Shown here: one piece after another, positions 57,630 to 64,000 of the stretch
How the letters are laid out: every line of letters starts with the position of its first letter
Numbering within the stretch: the stretch's first letter is position 1
Source: Anaerolineales bacterium
Lineage (GTDB): Bacteria > Chloroflexota > Anaerolineae > Anaerolineales > Villigracilaceae
Length of the DNA: 64,000 bases
NCBI GenBank assembly: GCA_016932715.1
Contig: JAFGCG010000108.1
Location: 1 to 64,000, forward strand
Direction of reading: 5' to 3'
Position numbers and translations under genes: made by a program
The notes under the pieces: generated by a model
Database searches by the model: none
Seen by the model: the letters and a program-made list of their open reading frames with translations, nothing else
Told to the model about the DNA's origin: nothing

Positions 57630-59000
57630 ATGAATCTTTCAACGTCGCACATCACCGATCCAGCGTTCAAAAAGATCGCCCAAAAGATCATTTCGGAAAT
57701 GAAACGTCTGCAAGTGCCCGGTGTCGCCATTGGAATCTGGCACAAAGGGAAGGAGTTTGCAGAAGGCTTTGGCATCACCAGTGTGGAGCATCCGCTGCCT
57801 GTCACACCCGAGACCCTCTTTCAAACGGGATCGATCAGCAAAACATTTACAGGCACCCTGCTCATGCAGCTGGTCGAGCGCGGCAGGGTAGACCTCGATG
57901 CGCCTGTGCGCAAATACATCAGGGATTTCAAGCTGCGCGATCGGGAAGTTGCCCGTAAAGTGACGGTGCGCCAGCTTCTCACCCATATGGGCGGCTGGGT
58001 TGGAGATTACTTCAACGACTTCGGTAACGGCGACGATGCCCTGGACAAAATGGTGAAGGATATTGCAAAACTTCCTCAAATCCAGCCGCTGGGGACGATC
58101 TGGTCCTACAACAACACAGGATTCAATGTCGCCTCCCGCATCATTGAGATCGTCACAAAGAAACCTTACGAGCAAGCCGCACAGGAGATGCTGTTCGATC
58201 CGCTTGGTTTGAAAATGTCCTTCTTTTACCCAAGCGACATCCTGTTCACGCATCGCTTCGTCGTCGGACACCAGAAGGTGAAGGGCGAGGTCCGGGTGGC
58301 GCGGCCGTGGGCAATCGGCAGGGCAGGCAACGGCGTGGGAGGAGTCGTGAGCACCGTCCGCGACCTGCTCAAGTACGCGCGCTTCCACATGAGCAGCGGG
58401 AAGAAAAACGTGATCACCGGCAAGAGTCTCCGGGCAATGCGCGTCCCACAGGCGGATGCAGGTCCGCGCGGCTGGATGGGGATCACATGGTTCATCCGCA
58501 AGGTCGGTGACCTCACGGTGTATGCACATGGCGGCGCGACCAACGGGCAACAGGCATACCTGGCGTTCATTCCCGAAAAGGATTTTGCGCTCGCCATCCT
58601 GACCAACAGCGATGATGGCGGGACAATCAACAAGGTCATATTCAATTACGCGCTTGAACTCTATTTCAACGCCAAATCAACATTGCCCACACCGATCAAG
58701 GTTCCAGCCGGGCAACTCAAAGAATATGTCAGCAGGTATCAGATTGGAACAGAATGTCTTGATCTCCAGGCGAAAGGCGAGCACCTCGTTTATCATCATA
58801 TTCCGCTGGGAGGCTTTCCCAGGCCGGATACACCACCGGGACCCGCCTTGCCGCCGATGCGTTTTTCCTTCTACCAGAAAGACAGGGTCATTGGCTTGGA
58901 TGAACCGTACAAGGGCGAGCTGGCGGATTTTATCCGCGATGAAAAAGGGAAGTTACGATTTTTCCGCATCGGCGGGCGGGCACACAGGAAAATCAAATAG
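57630..59000 (+). CDS. beta-lactamase family serine hydrolase
   Basis: A 456-residue serine hydrolase of the class C/EstB type. The nucleophile motif TGSISKTF (SxxK) is near residue 68, YNNTGFN (YxN) near 171 and HGGATNGQQAY near 297 in place of KTG. A C-terminal domain of about 100 residues with a lipocalin-like feel follows (EYVSRYQIGTECLDLQAKGEHLVYH). No signal peptide is present, so it may act in the cytoplasm as an esterase or D-aminopeptidase; antibiotic hydrolysis need not follow. It sits after the tyrosine cluster behind a hairpin. Confidence 0.83.
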   Translation: MNLSTSHITDPAFKKIAQKIISEMKRLQVPGVAIGIWHKGKEFAEGFGITSVEHPLPVTPETLFQTGSISKTFTGTLLMQLVERGRVDLDAPVRKYIRDFKLRDREVARKVTVRQLLTHMGGWVGDYFNDFGNGDDALDKMVKDIAKLPQIQPLGTIWSYNNTGFNVASRIIEIVTKKPYEQAAQEMLFDPLGLKMSFFYPSDILFTHRFVVGHQKVKGEVRVARPWAIGRAGNGVGGVVSTVRDLLKYARFHMSSGKKNVITGKSLRAMRVPQADAGPRGWMGITWFIRKVGDLTVYAHGGATNGQQAYLAFIPEKDFALAILTNSDDGGTINKVIFNYALELYFNAKSTLPTPIKVPAGQLKEYVSRYQIGTECLDLQAKGEHLVYHHIPLGGFPRPDTPPGPALPPMRFSFYQKDRVIGLDEPYKGELADFIRDEKGKLRFFRIGGRAHRKIK

Positions 59001-59003
59001 TCC

Positions 59004-59015
59004 TATAATCAGAAC
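59004..59015 (+). promoter_or_regulatory. -10 of a leaderless SH3b lipoprotein gene
   Basis: TATAAT followed by 6 bases and the ATG at 59016. Confidence 0.5.
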
Positions 59016-59801
59016 ATGAACTATCGCTTAAGGGTCAGTTTACCCACCCTGGTTTTGCTTGCAGCAATGTTTGCCTGCAACCTGCCCGTTGAACAAGTCC
59101 CCCCACCCGGCGAAGTGCAGACCGCAGCCGCCTTGACCGTGCAGGCATTGATGGTCACTCAGCCCAGCGCGGAAGCAGGCTTGCCCTCTCCCACTCCCTC
59201 TCCCACTCCTGACACACCCTCCCCGATCAACTCGCCAAGCCAAACGACCACGGTCACCCCCACGTATTCCGTGCCAATGCTGACCGTGAAGGAATCAACC
59301 AATTGTCGCACGGGTCCCGGCGAGGCTTACGAGATCGTCTTCACCTATCTATCTGGAAAGAAACTGGAAATTGTCGGTCACTCTGACCGCGGGAATTTCT
59401 GGCTGGTCAAATCCAATGAAAGCCCGACGGGCACCTGCTGGCTATGGGGAGAATACGTGGATGTAACAGGCAGTTATTGGGCCGTCTCAAGTGTCACACC
59501 GCCGCCAACGACTACCAGCGCGCCGCCGATCGCCCCCTCGATCCAGAAATGGGATTACTTCTGCAGCGGCGGGACATTGACTTTCACAGTGAACTGGAAA
59601 GACCTGGCAACAGGCGAGACAGGCTACCGGGTCTTCCGGAACGGCGAACAGGTCGCGGAATTACCGGCGAACTCAACGACGTACACAGATACATATAATT
59701 TGTCTGGAGATTTTGATCAGAATGTGGAGTACTATCTGCAAGTCTATGGTCCCGCCGGCTCCGCGAACAGCTCTGTGATAAGAATGAGGTGCGGCGAATG
59801 A
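59016..59801 (+). CDS. SH3b-domain lipoprotein (paralog 1)
   Basis: A 261-residue putative lipoprotein. The lipobox AAMFACN is near residues 14-20, with a Ser/Pro/Thr linker following. A bacterial SH3 domain is near 88-150 (TVKESTNCRTGPGEAYEIVFTYLSGKKLEIVG, then WLVKSNESPTGTCWLWGEYVDVTG). A fibronectin-III-like domain near 170-258 (GGTLTFTVNWKDLATGETGYRVFRNGE) ends the protein. SH3b domains often bind wall peptides. It starts 6 bases after TATAAT and overlaps the next gene, a paralog, by ATGA. Confidence 0.82.
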   Translation: MNYRLRVSLPTLVLLAAMFACNLPVEQVPPPGEVQTAAALTVQALMVTQPSAEAGLPSPTPSPTPDTPSPINSPSQTTTVTPTYSVPMLTVKESTNCRTGPGEAYEIVFTYLSGKKLEIVGHSDRGNFWLVKSNESPTGTCWLWGEYVDVTGSYWAVSSVTPPPTTTSAPPIAPSIQKWDYFCSGGTLTFTVNWKDLATGETGYRVFRNGEQVAELPANSTTYTDTYNLSGDFDQNVEYYLQVYGPAGSANSSVIRMRCGE

Positions 59802-60430
59802 GACACATTACATTCCTGCTATGTAGCCTGCTAGCGATAACCCTGCCTGCCTGTCAACGCGCCATAGCCACTCCCACCCCCGCCGATTCCGCGCCGGTGC
59901 TGACCGCGCCGACGCTGACCGTGCAGGAGGCAACCAATTGCCGCGCGGGACCCGGGACGGATTACGACATCATTGTCACATACCCGGCTGGAACGAAGCT
60001 GGAAATTGCCGGCCGCTACGACCCCGGGAATTTCTGGCTCGTCAAGTCCGCTGAAAGCCCAACAGGTACCTGCTGGATGTGGGGAGAATACGTGGAAGTG
60101 ACAGGCAGCTATTCGGGCCTCCCCAGTGTCACGCCGCCGCCCACGTCGACCACGGGTCCGTCATCATCCGGGACACTGTTTGTGGAAAAGTGGGAATTCT
60201 CATGCAGCGGCGGAACGCTGACTTTCACGATGAACTGGAATGACCAGGCATCAGATGAGACAGGCTATCGCATCTTCCGGAACGGCGAACAACTCATCGA
60301 ATTGCCAGCTAACTCCACCACGTATACGGATTCACTTAATGTGTCTGCAGGGGAAATTACGGAGTATTACCTGCAAATCTTCGGTCCCAGCGGCACGATC
60401 GACAGTTCGGTGATGAGAGCGCAGTGCTAA
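59798..60430 (+). CDS. SH3b-domain lipoprotein (paralog 2)
   Basis: A 210-residue putative lipoprotein and close tandem copy of the preceding one. The lipobox ITLPACQ is near residues 13-19, with a shorter linker. SH3b (TVQEATNCRAGPGTDYDIIVTYPAGTKLEIAG) and the Fn3-like domain (GGTLTFTMNWNDQASDETGYRIFRNGEQ) follow in the same order. The ATG at 59798 overlaps the upstream stop, so the pair is co-translated. A strong terminator lies just after it. The two probably arose by recent duplication and have diverged mainly in the linker. Confidence 0.82.
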   Translation: MRHITFLLCSLLAITLPACQRAIATPTPADSAPVLTAPTLTVQEATNCRAGPGTDYDIIVTYPAGTKLEIAGRYDPGNFWLVKSAESPTGTCWMWGEYVEVTGSYSGLPSVTPPPTSTTGPSSSGTLFVEKWEFSCSGGTLTFTMNWNDQASDETGYRIFRNGEQLIELPANSTTYTDSLNVSAGEITEYYLQIFGPSGTIDSSVMRAQC

Positions 60431-60443
60431 GGACGAGTACAGC

Positions 60444-60482
60444 AAAAGGTCCCGGAGTTTTCCGGGACCTTTTGATTTCTTA
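60444..60482 (+). terminator. intrinsic terminator after the SH3b pair
   Basis: The 12-base arms AAAAGGTCCCGG and CCGGGACCTTTT flank a 6-base loop. A T-rich stretch follows. Confidence 0.85.
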
Positions 60483-60529
60483 TCTCCTTTTGACGGCTGG
60501 TGCAGTATCGCCCAACATCTTCCCCAACT

Positions 60530-60586
60530 GCCAAACTATAAAACTACCAAGCTATCGAACTATCAAACTATCGAACCATCAAACTA
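60530..60586. repeat. low-complexity AACTATCAA-type tract
   Basis: Units such as AACTATCAAACTATCGAACCATC repeat with small changes up to the typA stop. A weaker version lies near 30515-30560. Confidence 0.65.
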
Positions 60587-62443
60587 CCCCTCTTCCATCT
60601 GTTCCTTGATCTTCTTCGTCTGTTTGCCGCGCCCTTCCGTATCGAGAATGCGCTTGCGGATGCGATACGACTCGGGCGTGACCTCGAGCAGCTCGTCATC
60701 AGCCAGGTATTCGACCGCTTCGTCGAGAGACATCTGTCGGGGCGGTGTGAGGCGGATCTCCATGTCGCCGCGCGCGGCGCGCACATTGGTCAGGTGCTTC
60801 TTCTTGCAGACGTTCACTGCAATGTCGCCCCCGCGGGCATTCTCACCGACCACCATGCCCTCATAGACAGACACACCGGGACCGTAAAACAACATGCCGC
60901 GTTCTTCAGCGGACTTCAAGGCGTACGCTGTGGTCTCACCCGCTTCCCAGGCGACCAACGAGCCGGTCGTGCGCGTGGACATCGATCCCGCCATTTCATC
61001 GTACCCGTGGAAGATCGTGTGCATGACCCCCGCGCCGCGCGTGGAAGTCAGGAACTGGTAGCGGAATCCCAGCAAGCCGCGCGTCGGAGCGATATAGACC
61101 ATGCGTGTCATCCCCTGACCCGCGTCTTGCATCTCCATCATTTTGCCGCGTCTCGCCCCGAGCATTTCCACCACCACACCGACCGTTTCATTGCTGGTCT
61201 CGATATGGACTTCTTCGTACGGCTCCAGCAGCTCGCCATCGTCGGCCCTGTGGAAGATCACTTCAGGACGCGAGACCTGGAACTCATAGCCTTCGCGCCG
61301 CATCGTCTCGATCAGGATGCCCAGATGCAGCTCGCCGCGCCCGGAGACGAGGAAATTCTCAGCCGATTCCGTTTCCTCCACACGCAAGGAGACGTTCGTA
61401 CGCAATTCTTCGAAGAGGCGCTCACGCAGGTTGCGCGACGTTCCCCATCTCCCCTCTTTGCCTGCAAACGGAGAGGTATTCACGCCAAACGTCATACGGA
61501 CCGTCGGCTCTTCCACTTTGATGGTTGGCAGCGCGATCGGCTCGTTCGGATCAGCAAGGGTTTCGCCGATGGCAATGCCTTCCAGGCCAGCCAGCGAAAC
61601 AATGTCACCGGCACTGGCTTCATCCACCTCGATTTTGTTCAAGCCCTGGAAGGTATAAAGATATTTGGCTGACTCCGGCAGGTTGCGTCCGTCTGTGGTC
61701 ATGCGCGCCAGCCGCTGACCGGCTTTGATCTTCCCCGCAAAGACACGTCCGATCGCGGTCACGCCGCGGTAATCGTCATAACCAAGCATGGTCACGAGCA
61801 GCTGCAGAGGCGCCTCGGGGTCCACTTTCGGCGCAGGGATATGGTTCAGGATGACGTCGAACAGAGGCTGCAGATCCGGTCCCAGCTCCGGGGAGAGACC
61901 GGCTTTCCCGGCCGTCGCCTGGGCATAGACAATTGGGAAGTCTGCCTGTTCTTCCGAGGCACCCAGCTCGATGAACAGGTCGAAGGTCTCGTTGAGGACG
62001 CGCGCGGGCTCGGCGTCCTTGCGGTCGATCTTGTTGATCACGACCACAGCCTTGTGGCCCATTTGCAGCGCCTTCTTCAACACAAAACGGGTCTGCGGCA
62101 TGGGTCCCTCGGCGGCATCCACCAGGAGCAAGACGCCATCCACCATGTTCATGACGCGTTCGACCTCCCCGCCGAAATCGGCATGACCCGGCGTATCGAC
62201 GATGTTGATCTTGACCGGCTTGTTCGTTTTAGGGTCGACAAGGGTAATCGCAGTATTCTTGGCAAGGATCGTGATCCCGCGTTCGCGCTCGAGGTCGTTG
62301 GAATCCATCACGCGCTCCGCGACCTGCTGGTTCTCGCGGAAGGTATGCGACTGGCGCAGGAGACCATCCACGAGGGTGGTCTTGCCGTGGTCGACGTGCG
62401 CGATGATAGCGATATTTCGTAAGTCCGTTCGTTCAGTTAGCAT
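60584..62443 (-). CDS. typA: translational GTPase TypA/BipA
   Basis: A 619-residue GTPase of the elongation factor family that helps ribosome assembly and stress adaptation. The G1 motif [10 protein letters not shown] is near residue 15, [11 protein letters not shown] near 53, [11 protein letters not shown] near 84 and NKIDRKD near 138. The EF-G-like domains have [28 protein letters not shown] near 367, and the TypA-specific C-terminal domain follows ([29 protein letters not shown]). Length is typical. A promoter (TTGTCT, 17 bases, TATAAA) precedes the ATG by about 30 bases. Confidence 0.95.
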   Translation of the reverse strand: MLTERTDLRNIAIIAHVDHGKTTLVDGLLRQSHTFRENQQVAERVMDSNDLERERGITILAKNTAITLVDPKTNKPVKINIVDTPGHADFGGEVERVMNMVDGVLLLVDAAEGPMPQTRFVLKKALQMGHKAVVVINKIDRKDAEPARVLNETFDLFIELGASEEQADFPIVYAQATAGKAGLSPELGPDLQPLFDVILNHIPAPKVDPEAPLQLLVTMLGYDDYRGVTAIGRVFAGKIKAGQRLARMTTDGRNLPESAKYLYTFQGLNKIEVDEASAGDIVSLAGLEGIAIGETLADPNEPIALPTIKVEEPTVRMTFGVNTSPFAGKEGRWGTSRNLRERLFEELRTNVSLRVEETESAENFLVSGRGELHLGILIETMRREGYEFQVSRPEVIFHRADDGELLEPYEEVHIETSNETVGVVVEMLGARRGKMMEMQDAGQGMTRMVYIAPTRGLLGFRYQFLTSTRGAGVMHTIFHGYDEMAGSMSTRTTGSLVAWEAGETTAYALKSAEERGMLFYGPGVSVYEGMVVGENARGGDIAVNVCKKKHLTNVRAARGDMEIRLTPPRQMSLDEAVEYLADDELLEVTPESYRIRKRILDTEGRGKQTKKIKEQMEEG

Positions 62444-62471
62444 TTAGCTCTCAGCTTTCAGCGATTAGCTG

Positions 62472-62500
62472 TTTATAGTTAGACGATGGACGATAGACAA
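62472..62500 (-). promoter_or_regulatory. promoter of typA
   Basis: On the minus strand, TTGTCT, a 17-base spacer and TATAAA. The predicted transcript has a 5' leader of about 22 bases. Confidence 0.65.
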
Positions 62501-62543
62501 TTGACCATGGTCTATGGTCAGTGGTCCATGGTCCGATACACAC

Positions 62544-62575
62544 AAAAACCCCCGACGGGGAGGCCGAGGGTTTTT
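62544..62575. terminator. hairpin between typA and the ABC-F leader
   Basis: AAAAACCC and GGGTTTTT pair, with further CG pairs inside. The T-run is on either side, so it could stop transcripts in both directions. GACCATGGTC-type palindromes lie next to it at 62503-62535. Confidence 0.65.
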
Positions 62576-62642
62576 CTTGCGGTCGGCGTGCGGGCTGTAT
62601 TTTACCAGAATGCATTGACTTTGAGCAGGGATATTCCTGTGT

Positions 62643-62648
62643 TATAAT
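62643..62648 (+). promoter_or_regulatory. promoter of the ABC-F leader
   Basis: TGTTATAAT (extended -10) with TTGAGC 16 bases upstream, followed by CCCGCCGCT and the leader ATG. The downstream CCCGCC matches that of the alaS leader promoter. Confidence 0.65.
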
Positions 62649-62657
62649 CCCGCCGCT

Positions 62658-62756
62658 ATGAGATACGAACGAACTGACGAAATCTTCCTGTGCATCGGTG
62701 TGCGCGGATTTGACGGCGAAGGGGTCCCTCGAATCGCGCCTGTCGCCAGAAGATAA
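62658..62756 (+). CDS. 32-codon leader ORF upstream of the ABC-F gene
   Basis: This ORF is absent from the track. It reads MRYERTDEIFLCIGVRGFDGE and ends PVARR, with six Arg in 32 residues. It starts 9 bases after TATAAT without a ribosome site and is followed 24 bases later by a strong terminator, with the ABC-F gene beyond. Upstream ORFs followed by terminators are the known layout for ribosome-mediated control of antibiotic-resistance ABC-F genes in Firmicutes. A GCGCC near its end can pair with GGCGC of the terminator. It has no recognised family, and coding is inferred from position alone. Confidence 0.5.
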   Translation: MRYERTDEIFLCIGVRGFDGEGVPRIAPVARR

Positions 62757-62779
62757 GCAATTGTCTTCGTGTTTTTATG

Positions 62780-62805
62780 CCGTGGCGCTCGCGCCACGGT
62801 TTTTT
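62780..62805 (+). terminator. intrinsic terminator after the ABC-F leader ORF
   Basis: The arms CCGTGGCGC and GCGCCACGG form a perfect stem with a run of six T immediately after. It lies about 185 bases before the ABC-F start. Confidence 0.88.
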
Positions 62806-62822
62806 GTTTAAACCCCACACGT

Positions 62823-62960
62823 TGGTTGAGTAGCCGCGCAGCGGCGTATCGAAACCAACAGGTAAGCAAAGCAATCTGTGTTATTGCTGGTTTCGATACG
62901 GGCTGGACGCTTCGTCTTCGCCTACGGCTCCGCTCAGCGCGAACCAGCCCTACTCAACCA
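62823..62960. repeat. long inverted repeat TGGTTGAGTAG ... CTACTCAACCA
   Basis: TGGTTGAGTAG (62823-62833) pairs with CTACTCAACCA (62950-62960), and GTATCGAAACC (62846-62856) pairs with GGTTTCGATAC (62889-62899). It includes a reverse piece of the family A repeat (CTCCGCTCAGCGCG). Confidence 0.8.
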
Positions 62961-62989
62961 GCGGAGTAGGATAGTATTTTGGAGTACTC

Positions 62990-64000
62990 ATGATCTCGAT
63001 CACCGTTTCAAATGCCACCCTCATCCTCGGTTCCCATGTCATCTTTCGCGACCTGAGCTGGGAAGTTCAGCACGACCAGAAGATCGGCCTGATCGGTCCG
63101 AACGGCGCCGGGAAGTCTTCGCTGTTCAAGCTGATCACCGGCGAGCATGCGCCTGAAAAAGGCGGAGCGATCATCAAAGCCAGAGGTGTGACCGTTGGCT
63201 ACCTGCCGCAGCATCCGGAATTCGAGCCGGAGAAGACAGCCCTCGCCCTGGCGCTGGAAGGTAACCCGCGCATGGCGGAAATCGAAAACGAGCTGCAGCG
63301 GATTGAAGGCAAACTGGGCATCCCGGAGGTGTACAACAACGCCAAAGCGCTCGAACGCGCCCTCGACGCGCAGCATAAACTGCTGGAAGAGTATGAATCC
63401 CTGGGCGGGCTGAACTATACCTCACGCGTGCGCGAGCTTTTGCACGGACTGGGCTTGCCGGAATCCGATTTCGAGAAGCCCATCCGTGCGTTGAGCGGCG
63501 GACAGAAAAAACTTGTCGGTCTGGCGCGCTTGATGCTGGCACGCCCATCCGTGTTACTGCTTGACGAACCTGACAATCACCTCGATATGCCGGGCAAGGC
63601 CTATCTTGAAAAACTCATCAATGATTACCCTGGCGCGGTCGTGATCATCTCCCATGACCGCTACATCCTGGATGCCGTTGCAACGCACATCGCCGAGATC
63701 GAAGACGGCAGGATCACCACATTCGGCGGCAACTATACCGAATACATCATTGACAAAGAGGAGCGCCTGGCACGACAGGAAGAGCTCTACCAGATCCAGC
63801 GGCGCGAGATCGGTCGTCTCGAAATGGCGCTGACACGCTATAAGCTATGGACGCAATTCAACGATAAATTTGCGAGTCGCATGCACGCCATGGAAGCGCG
63901 CATCGAGCGGATCGAAAAGATTGAGCGTCCGGTCATCGAGCGTCGCAAAATGGATCTGGCGTTGAACGGCTGGCGCGGGTCGAACCAGGTATTGGAATTG
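62990..64000 (+). CDS. ABC-F family ATPase (partial, runs off window)
   Basis: The ORF track omits this gene because it has no stop within the window. From the ATG at 62990, preceded by TTGGAG, 337 codons are open to the edge. It is a soluble duplicated ABC ATPase of the ABC-F kind, which acts on the ribosome rather than in transport. The first domain has Walker A GPNGAGKSS near residue 38, the signature RALSGGQKKLVGLARLML near 167, and Walker B LLLDEPDNHLD near 189, with Asp where the family has Thr (DEPTNHLD). The arm/linker helices rich in Arg/Glu follow from about 260. Which subfamily it is cannot be decided from the N-terminal half. Confidence 0.88.
   Translation, partial: MISITVSNATLILGSHVIFRDLSWEVQHDQKIGLIGPNGAGKSSLFKLITGEHAPEKGGAIIKARGVTVGYLPQHPEFEPEKTALALALEGNPRMAEIENELQRIEGKLGIPEVYNNAKALERALDAQHKLLEEYESLGGLNYTSRVRELLHGLGLPESDFEKPIRALSGGQKKLVGLARLMLARPSVLLLDEPDNHLDMPGKAYLEKLINDYPGAVVIISHDRYILDAVATHIAEIEDGRITTFGGNYTEYIIDKEERLARQEELYQIQRREIGRLEMALTRYKLWTQFNDKFASRMHAMEARIERIEKIERPVIERRKMDLALNGWRGSNQVLEL

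Noticed and set aside
57630-59000. Beta-lactamase resistance gene
   Set aside because: SxxK and YxN are present, but there is no signal peptide, KTG is replaced by HGG and a C-terminal extra domain exists; a general serine hydrolase is the safer call.
1-64000. tRNA, rRNA and CRISPR features
   Set aside because: No T-loop/acceptor pattern, rRNA-like stretch or regularly spaced direct repeats were found by reading; a tRNA search program would be needed to exclude a missed tRNA.

Overview
The window looks like a chromosomal segment of a Chloroflexota bacterium of the Anaerolineae type. This is an inference from content: many short secreted lipoproteins with Thr/Pro linkers, LysM and SH3b surface proteins, a liv-type ABC transporter, moderately high GC, and abundant short hairpin-forming intergenic repeats. 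No rRNA, tRNA, CRISPR array, prophage or plasmid backbone was seen. The only recognisable transposable element is one 0.9 kb insertion sequence at 41341-42216.

Layout. 0.1-2.0 kb (minus): a ubiquitin-like sulfur carrier, a TtuA-type tRNA thiolation enzyme and a queuosine-precursor transporter form one operon. 2.1-7.6 kb (plus): glycosyltransferase, YraN, a DUF6922-like small protein flanked by a duplication of the yraN 3' end, a membrane-anchored hypothetical, MiaA and an acyl-CoA ligase. 7.7-10.5 kb (minus): FtsH and exonuclease III. 10.6-13.4 kb: response regulator, DUF192 protein, LysM/M23 peptidase and a cyclic-nucleotide-binding protein. 13.4-19.5 kb: the livKHMGF branched-chain amino acid transporter behind a promoter and a hairpin-rich leader. 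19.6-27.5 kb: ornithine cyclodeaminase family protein, FAD oxidoreductase, CinA with an eroded C-terminal domain, an M14 peptidase followed by a truncated copy of itself, an amidohydrolase-CYTH fusion and a membrane protein.

27.5-41 kb is mostly minus strand: two lipoproteins under duplicated promoters, MltG, RuvX, a baseplate-J-like membrane protein, a YfbK-type VWA lipoprotein behind a structured leader, two paralogous lipoproteins, a small membrane protein and AlaS. A GH13 glucosidase lies among them on the plus strand. 41-52 kb: the IS, a histidine phosphatase, a LysM lipoprotein, a DUF1801-LRR pair, a secreted hydrolase, a deoxynucleoside kinase-like protein, a DUF922-like protease, pirin, a Nudix hydrolase and a methyltransferase. 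52-57.6 kb: a YbaK deacylase and then a tyrosine/homogentisate catabolic cluster (HPPD, FAA hydrolase, a lipoprotein, homogentisate dioxygenase). 57.6-64 kb: a serine hydrolase, twin SH3b lipoproteins, TypA and a partial ABC-F ATPase.

The most interesting signal is regulatory. Upstream of alaS lies an untracked 30-codon ORF that is 30% alanine (nine Ala). It starts about 8 bases after an extended -10 and is followed by an intrinsic terminator. A stretch of the ORF can pair with the 3' arm of that terminator. This is the layout of a leader peptide for alanine-sensitive attenuation. The ABC-F gene at the right edge has the same arrangement, and both share the -10 context TATAATCCCGCC. Several other genes start 6 bases after a -10 box, which suggests frequent leaderless transcription. 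All function calls are by reading motifs and family resemblance. No searches were run.
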